DNA of 64,000 bases, taken from contig NC_063260.1 of NCBI RefSeq assembly GCF_019578655.1, positions 24,266,888 through 24,330,887 of the forward strand. Direction: 5' to 3'. Each line of letters begins with the position of its first letter. Position 1 is the first letter of the stretch. The notes under the pieces are model-generated. The model did not search any database and was not told the DNA's origin. It saw only the letters and a program-made list of their open reading frames with translations. Below, piece by piece: positions 12,020-22,069 of this stretch. A program made the position numbers and the translations under genes. This stretch comes from Ricinus communis (Eukaryota > Streptophyta > Magnoliopsida > Malpighiales > Euphorbiaceae).

Positions 12020-13100
12020 TGCTTTTGTACACAGTTGGGTTTTCTAGCTTTTCTCCATCATTCTTCGAAAGCTTTTCATTCTGAGCTATTAGAGCTGCAA
12101 CTTCTTTACAAGCTTCTAGCTTAAACTTCTTCAAAACATCAAGAGCATACTTTCTTTGAGATATGAAAATTCCTGAGGAGCATTGATGAATTTCCATCCC
12201 AAGAAAATAGTTCATTAAGCCCAAATCGGACATCTCAAAAACACTTTCCATTTGCTTCGAGTTCAAACAGCTTCTTCTTGGCTACCAGTAACAAGGAGGT
12301 CATCAACATATAATGAAACCACTATCTTGAGCTCTCCATCTTCTTGCTTCAAATAAAGAGTAGCTTCATTATCACTTTTCTTGAACCCTTGTTGCATCAA
12401 GTGAGCATCAATTTTCTAGTACCAAGCTCTTGGAGCTTGCTTCAGCCCGTACAAAGCCTTTCTTAGCTTGTACACCTCATCTTCTCTTTCTCTCACTTGG
12501 AAACCTTCTGGTTGCTCTATGTAGAGCTCCTCCTTGAGCTCACCATTCAAGAATGCTGATTTCACATCGAGATGGAAAACTTTCCAGTCCATTTGAGCTG
12601 CAAAAGACAACAACAACTTGATAGTGTCATGTCTAGCTCATCGGAGCAAAGGTATCTCCATAGTCACTACCCATGACTTGAGCATAGCCCTTCACAACTA
12701 ATCTGGCCTTGAGCTTGTTGATCGAGCCATCAGGATTGTACTTGGTTCTGAACACCCATTTGACTCCTATAGCTTGCTTGTTTTGTGGTAGCTCAGTGAG
12801 CAGCCAAGTGTTGTTCTTTTCTATCATTTGAATTTCAGCTTTCATAGCTTCAATCCATTCTGGATGCTTGGAAGCTTCATCAAAGTTAGCTGGCTCAGCG
12901 AAGACAAAATTGCATTTTTCATAAACCTCAGCTAACGGTCTTGTTCTGAGCACTTGAGTGTCACTAGTGTTGTGCACATCAAATAGCTCGTCATTGACGT
13001 TCTCTTCTTCTTCCACTTCAAAAGTAGGAGCTAATAAGGAAGGGAGCTCATGCTTCTCGACTTCATGTGAATCCCAATTCCAAAAAGAGCTCTCATCAAA
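11982..13100 (-). pseudogene. copia reverse transcriptase, frameshifted
   Basis: RT is split over several frames: WVFRTKYNPDGSINKLKARLVVKGYAQ near 12.67-12.78 kb, then VFHLDVKSAFLNGELKEELY at 12.5-12.58 kb, then the catalytic SLYVDDLLVTG near 12.29-12.32 kb, then MSDLGLMNYFLGMEI and later residues to about 11985. At least three frame changes or stops separate these blocks, so no active enzyme is made. The conserved residues themselves are intact, which fits recent decay. Confidence 0.88.
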
Positions 13101-14236
13101 GCTCACATCTCTGCTGAGCTCAATTCTTTTATTGTTGAGCTCAAAAATTCTGTAGCCTTTGGACTCTGTTGAATAGCCTACAAATATACCCTTCATAGCT
13201 CTCTGATCTAGCTTCGTTCTTTTGACTGAAGGAATGTGAAAATAGCATATTGAGCCAAAAATTCTGAGATGCTCAACTGAAGGCTTGACACCATTCCAAG
13301 CTTCATATGGGGTCTTGCCTTCCACTGCCTTCGTTGCAATTCTATTCAACAAATATACTGAAGTAGCTACAGCTTCAGCCCAAAAAGTCTTTGGTAGCTT
13401 CTTCTCAAACAACATGCTTCTAGCCATGTTCATCACAGTTCTATTCTTTCTTTCTGAGACTCCATTTTGTTGTGGAGAATATGGAACCGTGAGCTGGTGT
13501 AGGATGCCTTCTTCTTGGCAAAAGGAGCTGAATTCTTGTGAAGTGTACTCTCCACCATTGTCAGTTCTCAACACCTTAAGCTTGCAGCTACTTTGAGTTT
13601 CCACTAGCTTCTTGAAATTTTTGAAAATTGAAAAAACTGAGGACTTGGTTTTGAGGAAGTGCACCCAAGTCATCCTTGAAAAATCATCAATAAAGAGCAC
13701 AAAGTACCTGTTTTCACTCAAAGAAGGTGTTGCCATAGGACCACAAATATCTGAATGCACAATTTCTAGCTTTTCAGTAGCTCTAGTGACTCCGCCTTTT
13801 GGAAAAGGAGTTCTTTGGACTTCCGAGCCATGCCCTCACACTCTACTTCCTGAGCTACAATTTCAAAGTGACTCAAAACTAGCTCTAAATCATGCATCTC
13901 TTTTAAAGTTCTAAAATTGTAGTGGCCTAGCCTCTTATGCCATTTCAAGCTATCATCCTCTTTTACACTAAATGCACATGTCTGAATAACATCTAGCTTC
14001 AAATAAAAGCTATTACCAATCATCTTGACTTTAGCTATCTCAACACCACAGGTATCTAAAATATAGCAGCATGCATTTTTGAAATAGACACCATAACCTT
14101 TTCTAATCATTTGAGGCACACTAAGCAAATTTTGATTGAGCTCATGTATGTAAAGAACATCTGAGATAACTTTGATACATTTCTTAGTGTTTGATAGAAA
14201 TTGAGCCTCTTCCTCTAGCTTGAATCGTTGAGCCAT
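13100..14236 (-). pseudogene. copia integrase region
   Basis: The pre-integrase block (LKWHKRLGHYNFRTLKEMH) lies in the 14236-13766 frame. The DDE core follows from 13760: MHSDICGPM, FIDDFSRMTWVHFL, LRTDNGGEYTSQEF and SPQQNGVSERKNRT, so both Asp and the Glu are visible. The frame changes between the two blocks near 13.76 kb. The core frame then stays open into the linker and the start of RT. Confidence 0.9.
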
Positions 14237-14620
14237 CTCCCAGCTTCACTCTGGTTGTTATTGACTCGTCAAGGCTAGTAAAACTTGTAGCATCCGGTGT
14301 CATGTGGCTAGTACATCCAACGCTCATGAGCCAAGTGTAATTCGAAACTGTTTTGTTAGCTTGAGAAGCCATGAATAAATGCTCTCTTGGATGTGATTTC
14401 TCCTCCTCACCGCAAGGACCGCTCTTGAGCTTCGCGTCCGAGCTTGTTGAGCTTTCTTAGCTCTGCAAAACTTTTCGGTGTGGCCAATCTTGTTGCAAAA
14501 GCTGCATTTGTTCTTTGGTTTTTCACCATCTTTGTACCAACAATCTTTTCAGCATGGTTTGTTTTCTTGCAAATGGAGCAAGGAGGAAGCTTGCCCTGTT
14601 TTGAGCTCCGAATTTTCCGG
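14184..14620 (-). pseudogene. copia zinc knuckle and protease with damaged active site
   Basis: A CCHC knuckle (CSFCNKIGHTEKFC) reads at about 14.46-14.51 kb. The protease block follows, reading WLMSVGCTSHMT at about 14.30-14.34 kb where the family has W-L-x-D-S-G-C. The catalytic Asp and the Ser of the DSG triad are both replaced. GDGSTIQARGRGSI downstream is normal. Loss of the Asp should abolish polyprotein processing. Confidence 0.82.
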
Positions 14621-14698
14621 AGCTCGATTTTTGTAGCTAGTACCTCTTCTATTTCTGCTTTGGCTTCTTTCCTTTACGTAGAAACAAAGAAAGCACCT

Positions 14699-15371
14699 TC
14701 AAATTGCCTCTTCATCTCTCACTGAGCTTCTTTGTTCTTGAGCTACTAATTTGCTAATGAGCTCAACTACTGTTAGCCTCTGCAAATCACATGACTCTTC
14801 AATAGCTGAAATTTTAGCTTCAAATTTTCTTGGTACGCTGACCATAATCTTCTCCACCACTCTCTGATCAGGTAGAGCTTCACCATACAACCTAATTTGG
14901 TTTACAAGATCCATCATTCTTGATGAATAATCTTTCACTAGCTCGTCATCCTTCATCTGGAGCAGCTCAAATTCTCGAAGGCCAAGAGCTTCATGCTTTC
15001 ACTCGGCTCAGGCCTTCAAAGCTCTCTTTGAGGTAATCCCAAACAGCTTTGGGTGTTTCCAGGTCCATGATGCTGGTGAAAACATGATTTGCCAAGCTTG
15101 AGTGGATGCAAGTCAAGGCTTTATCTTTCCTGAGGAGCTGTTCTTCATGGTCTCTGAGCTGAGCTACTATTGGATTTGGCCTGAGAGCGGGAGGATCTTC
15201 ATCTGTCTCAACCACTTTCCATAGACCTTGAGATTTGAGGTAAGTTTTCATCTTCATCGACCACAAATGATAAAGTGATCCGTTGAAGGTAGGAGCTGCT
15301 GGAGCTGATGAGCTACTTGAAGCCATTTTTCTGGTTTTGTTCTTGTTCTTGTTCTTCTTTTTCTTTTTCAA
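14699..15371 (-). pseudogene. copia gag
   Basis: Gag starts best at the ATG at 15326 (MASSSSSAPAAPTFNGSLYH), although an in-frame Lys/Asn-rich extension begins at 15371. The first block ends at 14991. The second block (14956-14699: DDELVKDYSSRMMDLVNQIRLYGE and on) continues the UBN2-type gag in another frame. The break between them is a single frame change. Confidence 0.85.
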
Positions 15372-15468
15372 AAAATCTCACAAATCTTTCAAACACTCGG
15401 TATTTCTCTCCCTCACGTGTTTGACTCTCTAAATTTTTGTTTTTAGCCTCACAGCCCGTAGGACAGGA

Positions 15469-15480
15469 GCTCTGATACCA
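15469..15480 (-). other. primer binding site, initiator tRNA-Met (middle copia)
   Basis: TGGTATCAGAGC on the minus strand, one base from the right LTR. Confidence 0.93.
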
Positions 15481-15481
15481 C

Positions 15482-15898
15482 TATAAATGCGGAAATGAAA
15501 TAGAACTTAGCTGGGTTTGAGTTAAAGTTCTTATAAACTGAGCTAAATCTGAGCTCAAGTTCTTAAGAAATATGGAAATGATGAAGAGAAATTGAGAGGA
15601 AATGGCTGGAAAATATTTTTTTTTCCTTATATTTTCAGCCTTTAACATTTGATTTAAATAGAGAAGGAGATTACAAAAGTTGTAGTTCCCAATGCCACTA
15701 ACATAGGAACTTGTACAAAGTCAAATAAGAAATTATATACTACATGGGGATTTACAAGCTAATAGTTCCCAATGCCACTAACATAGGAACTTGTACAAAG
15801 TCAAACAAGAAATTAAATACTACATGGGGACTTACAAGCTATGGAAAACTGCTGGAAACCATGTGCTTGTTTCCAAGACAAGCTCACATGTTCCAACA
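15482..15898 (-). repeat. copia 5' LTR (right copy)
   Basis: Pairs with 10997-11415. Its inner end reads TA where the left LTR has TG, a mutated terminal dinucleotide. The same 80-base tandem duplication is present (units from 15686 and 15766), so it predates insertion. Confidence 0.92.
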
Positions 15899-15903
15899 AT
15901 GGC
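15899..15903. repeat. target-site duplication, right copy (ATGGC)
   Basis: Matches 10992-10996. Confidence 0.9.
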
Positions 15904-16645
15904 ATTATAAACTTAGTTCTAAAGTTTCTGATTCGCACAATGCAGGTGACATTGCTACATTCAATTAACTACAAACAGCTGAAAGTATTCATAAATCAGT
16001 CTACCTCGTAAAATGTGTGTACCTAAATACAGCCGAACTATAGGGTAGAAGAAAATGCAAATATGTAGAAAGGAGAAATTGCAAACACATCTGTAGGTTC
16101 TTCCATTTGGCTGACCATGGAACAAAAGGTACGGAATATGGTCAGGACATGACGTATCAGGGTATGGTTAAGGCCAGACATAAAATTGTTAAGGCCAAGA
16201 TTTCATATTACTAATTTGCCACCTCAACTTTTAAAATGTTATGTTTGCATTTTGCAATTTTAATATGTTATTTCCTTTTATATATTGTCAATTGTTTTTT
16301 CTTAAAAAGAGTTCATTAAGAAAAATAAATGATATTTTTAATTATTGAAAAATGGTCTTGGAACTACCTTGATTTTTTTAACTCAACTTACTAAACACTT
16401 AGAATTATAAAAAAAGTTAGTATATTATAATCATTTAAATGAATGTAAATATATTTGGCATTTTATCTAAATTAAACAAATACTTTATTTTTTTATTAAA
16501 TTAAATAAAAGATAATATATGAAAATTCCTCTTAAATAAAAGATGATATAAAGTATTTTATCCAAAAAGAATTTCATGATTTAAAAAGTAAGCATGTAGT
16601 CTTTTTTTAATGAATTTAAAATAATAATACATAATATATCATAGG
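15904..16645. other. intergenic, continuation of TNL-1 3' flank
   Basis: No gene seen. At 16167-16195 two copies of GTTAAGGC lie 21 bases apart. The surrounding 50 bases resemble, in inverted orientation, the 3' flank of TNL-2 at 27700-27760. Confidence 0.6.
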
Positions 16646-17255
16646 TGTCACGACCCGATCTGTAGATCCATGACCGGCACTAGGAAATGCGTAGACGTAA
16701 GGCCATTGAATCTCGTAGTAAGTCTGACATTCACTAACTCAATTAAATCTCATCTAATGTTACTGATGCCATAATTTATCTTAACCGTTAAATTTTACAT
16801 ATTTAATTCGGTATGATAGAAGAATTAGACGAGACCTAAAACTACATAAAATTACAACTAACAAGTCTATTATTTCTACTACGGAGAATCTAAGATTTTA
16901 TAATTTGACATACCAAATCAATTACATCACCCGATGATGAAGGAGTCGGGTTGCTAAATAAGAGCCGCAGGAAGACTAACAATCACGGATCTGAAAAACA
17001 GTAAAATTGAGACTGTTAGTCTCGAGAGTGAGTTAAAATCATATATCCAAAAACATTTACAATACTTTCATAACACATTTATTTAATTTGAAATAAATAA
17101 TAAGTCATGCAAAAATAAACGTGTCATGTCATGCTTATATAAAATAATTTTCATGCACTACGGGATAGAGTACCTCAGCAAAACCCTAATCCCAACACTG
17201 AACATCTCGACTCCCTCTCATTCTAACAGAACTGGCGCCCAGAGAGCAAGACTCG

Positions 17256-17880
17256 AGCCTTGCTGGAGAAGTTCCTGGCATTCCTGTCTTGCTAAAGCCA
17301 AATCAGATGGAGACATTTCAGGATGGCTGGCTTTAGTGGGGTTGACATCTTCATTTAATTTGAAGGGGAGAGTGATGAAGAAGTCTGAGAACCATAAGGT
17401 TTGTAACAATGGTAGTTCTACAGGAAGATGATACAAACATGTGAGGTACCAGAGATACTAGAACTGTTCAGAAGTTGAAGGAAACGTTTCAGTAAAGATA
17501 AGAGTTTTTATTTCTCACAACTTGTATTTTACAACCTTTTTCTCGACGATCTGACTACCTCAAGACATTTTATAATTAGAATGGACAATTCTAATTTCCC
17601 TCGCATTCTGGAATTCAAGGGACGACAAATCCTTGACAAACAACTGCTCCGCCTGAAAGAATGGTTCTTCTCTATTGATTCGTCTTCAAGGAGCAACCTA
17701 TTTCTCTAAGTTCGATCTAAAGTCAGGATTTTGGCAATTGGGCATTCACCCTGAAGAAAGATACAAGACCGATTCAGAGGCTTGTAATCAATTACGAGCC
17801 TTTTCTTTCCTCTCAATTTCTCTGATCTCTTTTCTAAATAGAATGCTTGGCATGCCCAAAGAGACTGTGTAGGTTCTATC
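17256..17880. repeat. scrambled block of five viral fragments
   Basis: Pieces of the neighbouring virus joined end to end: 17256-17389 copies 20710-20843 (direct), 17388-17495 copies 19221-19328 (direct), 17493-17557 copies 18202-18266 (direct), 17558-17668 copies 19611-19721 (inverted), 17666-17774 copies 20454-20562 (inverted), 17771-17880 copies 20599-20708 (direct). Most adjacent pieces share 1-4 bases at the joint. The first piece adjoins the LTR and the last adjoins the terminal repeat of the full unit. Confidence 0.9.
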
Positions 17881-17928
17881 CAGATGGCCGGGAGCTGTTC
17901 ACTGTACCCACTAGAAAGTACTATTGAT
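17880..17928 (-). repeat. viral terminal repeat, distal copy
   Basis: Identical over 49 bases to 25300-25348, in the same orientation. It is the leader sequence just before the primer site in the circular genome, so its presence at both ends marks more than one full genome length. Confidence 0.9.
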
Positions 17929-18154
17929 CATCATCAATCTCTAAGCCATGCTCACACATACGCAACCCCACAGCCAACAAAGCCACTCTTGGGCTACAAA
18001 TGCCGTTCCGGGTCTTTAATATGTATAAACCTTGCTTAGCAGACGAAAATCGAAACTCATAATAGAATTTCATAGCTTTACCATTTCTAATGGTACAGGA
18101 GACAGACCGGAGTCTAATCTCGAAAACCCAAGTGAAGAAGGAAGGAGAATACTG
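17921..18154 (-). other. unassigned open frame in the viral leader
   Basis: An open stretch of 77 codons on the minus strand between a TAA and a TAG. It has no Met at its start; the first Met is about 27 codons in. It lies between the viral promoter and the primer site, where caulimovirids have a structured leader with short upstream ORFs. Residues include GKAMKFYYEFRF and KQGLYILKTRNGICSPR. I do not recognise it. It could be a leader ORF, captured host sequence or chance. Confidence 0.35.
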
Positions 18155-18215
18155 TTAAAGAAGGAGTATAAAGAATTTAGAATGCCATGAGAGATATGAA
18201 GAAAAGATAAGAGTT

Positions 18216-18221
18216 TTTATT
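18216..18221 (-). terminator. viral poly(A) signal
   Basis: AATAAA on the minus strand, about 65 bases downstream of the viral TATA box. Caulimovirids place the signal just downstream of the transcription start so that it is used only on the second pass. Confidence 0.7.
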
Positions 18222-18284
18222 TCTCACAACTTGTATTTTACAACCTTTTTCTCGACGATCTGACTAAAAGAGAGGAGAGCTCTT

Positions 18285-18294
18285 CCTTATATAG
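18285..18294 (-). promoter_or_regulatory. pararetroviral TATA box
   Basis: The minus strand reads CTATATAAGG, in the style of the caulimovirid genomic promoter. It lies downstream of the last coding region and upstream of AATAAA. Upstream (18448-18526) are direct repeats: a 15-base unit repeated head to tail at 18482-18496 and 18497-18511, and CCAAACGACT at 18448 and 18507. These may act as enhancer elements. Confidence 0.75.
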
Positions 18295-18570
18295 AAGAAG
18301 AGGAACTCTCTAGAAATACATCCCAACTATAAGAGATTGCCATCTGGCAATCTTATCTTACATGACTCTCAGCCCTTATCTCTATATCACACATGTGAAG
18401 GAATATATTCCCTCTTACAAGACTCCAAAACATCATGACATATATGTCCAAACGACTTTAATAATGGAGATCCTAATAATGACATATAAGGCCAAAACAT
18501 ATAAGGCCAAACGACTCTTAATGATGCAGACCATAATATAGAATCTTGCTGTTGAGAGTGCATCATGACA

Positions 18571-19905
18571 TCACTTATTTTGTCTGTTTGTGGACCCACA
18601 CTCTGAGTAGTTATCATCAGAATCATCCGAGTCACTATCTTTATAGCTTCGACGTCTTCTTCTTGATGGGTTAGGCCTGTCAGTTGGACAAGGCCTAGAA
18701 GGCCTTAATGGTGTCATTTGGGCCAAAAGCTGTGAGGCTGGTAAAAGAGACTCTTCTAGTTGTGACCATGGTTCCTGAAAAGTTGGATTCATTGCCATTG
18801 AAGATGTAGCTTCAGATTGTTGACTAGCTGGTGGTGACTGTGTTGAAGAAGTAGAAGTGAACAGCCGTCTTTGATCTGAGGATCGCCTTTGCATGTTGAT
18901 GACTGGAATCACCTCATTGGCTGTTTGATTTAGCTCATTCCTTTTGTGAAGTAAAGCATGTTTAGTGACAAAGGGCATCTCTTCAAAACGTCCAAGGAGA
19001 GTTCTCCATTCTGTAATGACTGTTGAAACAGTGTCATTCGAATTGTGTCGTTGATGGAGAAAGAGGATGGTATGATAGGTCAAAGCCTTATCATGATCTG
19101 CCATGTGGAGAAGACTTGCTTGGTGAACCAACCTTCTGAGTCGATATTGCCATGCCTGTTGATTGTCAAATAGTAGGAAAAATTGCCAGGCTGGATGTGA
19201 CTCATTTTCTTCTGTGTGTAAGAACCATAAGTTTTGTAACAATGGTAGCTCTACAGGAAGATGATACAGACATGTGAGGTACCATAGATACCAGAATTGT
19301 TCAGAAGTTGAAGGAAACGTTTCTGTAATGGTGGGGAAAAGTTTCCAAGGAAATGAGGCAGAAAAGTCTTCTGGATTTGGTACAATAGTCTGATAGAAGG
19401 CTAAGATACGTCTATAGACCCAAAGCTCAAATTCTTGAATAGACATACCTTCAGGTTGATTTGGGTGCAAAGTCCTGGGATTGAATTGTGCCATAAAGAT
19501 AAAGAAAGAAGGACTAGGAGGGTCCATAAAAGATTTGGATAATCGGCATAGGAAGTCAGGGATAAGATTTTTATCACCTTGAATGTGCTGTACTTCAAAA
19601 TCATATAGGGAGAACCATTCTTTCAGGCGGAGCAGTTGTTTGTCAGGGATTTGTCGTCCCTTGAATTCCAGAATGCGAAGGAAATTAGAATTGTCCATTC
19701 TAATTATAAAATGTCTTGAGGCAACGAAGAACTCGCATTTTTGAATTGCATATTTTACCGCCAGAATTTCTTTGATGTTTGAATGATAATGAAGTTCACT
19801 GTCTTTGAATTGTCTCGATACATGCTTGTATAGTGACTCATTATTGTTATGTCTCTGGAGAAGAATAGCGCCCCAAGCATAGTCACTTGCATCACCAAGG
19901 ATCAC
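18571..19905 (-). pseudogene. viral RNase H domain plus C-terminal extension
   Basis: An open frame of 444 codons. The first about 120 residues are RNase H (ILGDASDYAWGAIL, then ELHYHSNIKEILAVKYAI, then IIRMDNSNF, then HIQGDKNLIPDFLCR) with the catalytic D, E, D in place. The remaining about 300 residues begin MAQFNPRTLHPNQPEG. They contain a Trp/Leu-rich stretch and end in a Ser/Gln-rich and then Arg-rich tail (RRRRRSYKDSDSDDSDD). I do not recognise this extension. The upstream RT is in another frame, so the domain is disconnected from it. Confidence 0.88.
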
Positions 19906-20009
19906 CGTAAGGCCATCGCAGGAATTGTAGGAGTCTTCTAGGCCAGCTGTTTTAACATCTTAACAGCTTCAGTATGGGCTTGAGTCCATGGGCCCGCATC
20001 TTTCTTCAA

Positions 20010-20710
20010 CTATGCAGTCAGGGCTTTTGTATGGGCCGCGACCTTTGGAATAAAGTCTCGAATGTAGTTAATGATCCCCAAAAACTGTTGAATCTGTTTC
20101 TTGGATAGATTTTCATTGGGGAAATGCCGCAATTCTTGGGCTAAGTGTGAGCCTACTTCATACTGCCCATTTTTTAGCTTAAGCCCGAGAAAGTCAACTT
20201 CAGTCTGTCCAATGTAAGACTTTCTTTCTGAAAGCATTATCCCGTAGGAATGGACTAAACTGTGGAATCTTCTGAGAAGATCATCATGCTCTTTAGCTGA
20301 CTTTGAGAAAAGCAGGATATCATCAATGTAAATGATGCAAGTATCCAGGATTGATTCAAAAATTCGGACCATCGCCTTCTGGAAGATGGAAGGAGCTGTT
20401 TTAAGCCCAAAAGGCATAAATACCCAGTCAATCGAGCATCTGGGATGCAAAAGGCGGTCTTGTATCTTTCTTCAGGGTGAATGCCCAATTGCCAAAATCC
20501 TGACTTTAGATCGAACTTAGAGAAATAGGTTGCTCCTTGAAGACGAATCAATAGAGAAGAGATTTTAGGAATTGGAAATTTGTCATCTGAAAGAAAATGA
20601 TTCAGAGGCTTGTAATCAATTACGAGCCTTTTCTTTCCTCTCAATTTCTCTGATCTCTTTTCTACATAGAATGCTTGGCATGCCCAAGGAGACTGTGTAG
20701 GTTCTATCAA
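20010..20710 (-). pseudogene. viral reverse transcriptase, frameshifted
   Basis: The N-terminal RT (QSPWACQAFYVEKR, KRLVIDYKPLNHFL, then FSKFDLKSGFWQLGI) reads from 20710. The frame changes near 20450, where the second block continues with FMPFGLKTAPSIFQKAM and the catalytic IIYIDDILLF (YIDD at 20319-20330), then LSERKSYIGQTEVDFLG. A stop at 20010 follows. RT would copy pregenomic RNA into DNA. The frameshift and stop show that the copy is dead. Confidence 0.92.
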
Positions 20711-20716
20711 GCCTTG

Positions 20717-22033
20717 CTAGAGAAGTTCCTGGCATTCCTGTCTTGCTAAAGCCAAATCAGATGGAGACATTCCAGGATGGCTGGCTTTAGTGGAGTTGAC
20801 ATCTTCATTTAATTTGAAGGGGAGAGTGATGAAGAAGTCCGAGTTCTTGTACAGTGGAGAAGGGTGATAGAAGTTTCTATGAGAATCAGCACAGCATGGT
20901 ATGAACAACTCTTTTAAGTGAGCAAAGTCCAGTGGGACCTCTGCAATGGAGAACTGGTTGGGATTCTGAGTATAAGGGAGAAATTCCCGCTTATACTTAA
21001 GCCCTGTTGGCAGGATTTGTAGTTTTTCAGCCGCATGATAAGTATCAAACCCAACTAGAAGATCTCTTCCAAATATATAGGAACCAATGACGTGGATCCA
21101 TACAATACAGTCAGGGAAGAACTGTATTCCAATCTTTTGTTTAGAGACCATTGTAGTCTGAAAGCTTTTGCCATCTGCCGCTGTGAAGTGATAAATCTTT
21201 TTCCTCCATGCTGAACTAGGCAGAGCATCAGGATTTAACATTGTACAATGAGATCCTGTATCCATCAAAGCAGTAACAGAAATAGGTTTTTCATATTTGC
21301 CAGGTAAGACATGGATGGATACCAATGGTGTAGGATGAATAGGTTGTGCTGATGTGACTTCCGGTAAAGATGGGTTTTCCATACTTTCTGGAGAAGTAGG
21401 AATGAATAATGATGTAGAAGAAGAAGAGTTGGTTTGAACCGGTGTAGGTATTTTTCTTGGAGAAGGTATTTCAGGGAAACAGTAAGATATATCTGCAAGG
21501 ATATAATCAGGTGAAGGTAGATGTGACAGCCATTGTAGATCCTCTGAAATTGATGGAAGATCTGGAAAGTCTGATGGTTCTTGTTTTACTTGCAGAGCGG
21601 GACCAATAGTAAAAATAGATGTTTCTTCGTCTGAAGAATTTTCATCATCTGTGCTGGTGTCTGAGTACGGAATGGCAAATAGAGTCCGAGAAGACGCCAT
21701 TTCTTCTTCTGAGAAAAGAGACTCAAGATCATGATCAGATAAGTCATCTGGACATGAAGCCTTTAATTGATGGAGAAGAGCAATAGTCTTCTTAGGCTTA
21801 TTGGGGCATCTCTTTGCATAGTGCCCTGATTGACCACAGATGTAGCATCTATCTGTTTTATGCTCCTTTGTATTTTTTCTTCTGAACCAGCGTAACTTTC
21901 TTCCTTTTTTCTGTTTGTACTGAGGAGGTTTCTTTGAATAAGATGAAAAATGTTTCTTCTTCTTTGGCTTGCACGTACAGTGCTTATCCTTGCATTTAAC
22001 TTGCAAATAATCCCGATTGCATAGATTTTTCAA
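20717..22033 (-). pseudogene. viral coat-protein C-terminus (zinc knuckle) and aspartic protease
   Basis: The frame begins with basic, Lys-rich sequence and the CCHC knuckle CYICGQSGHYAKRC (21806-21847), the coat protein's RNA-binding part. An acidic Ser/Asp-rich linker follows, then the protease active site ALMDTGSHCTML (DTG at 21254-21262). It stops at the TAG at 20717-20719, just before RT in the same frame. The fragment copy of this stretch at 17256-17389 has a sense codon there, so the stop arose in this copy. Confidence 0.88.
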
Positions 22034-22069
22034 TAGTGCTTCTCCTTTTGCAATCTTTTTGAATAATTT

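Larger units (their letters stand above)
10997..15898 (-). mobile_element. complete Ty1/copia retrotransposon, mutated, with TSD
   Basis: A 4.9-kb element on the minus strand: LTRs at 10997-11415 and 15482-15898, tRNA-Met primer site at 15469-15480, a polypurine tract (CTCAAGGAGGAG on the minus strand) beside 11416, and the 5-bp duplication ATGGC on both sides. The internal order gag, knuckle, protease, integrase, RT, RNase H is copia. The two LTRs differ by roughly a dozen changes (about 97 percent identity by eye), so the insertion is fairly recent. The coding frame nevertheless carries several shifts and stops. It sits in the 3' flank of TNL-1. Confidence 0.95.
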
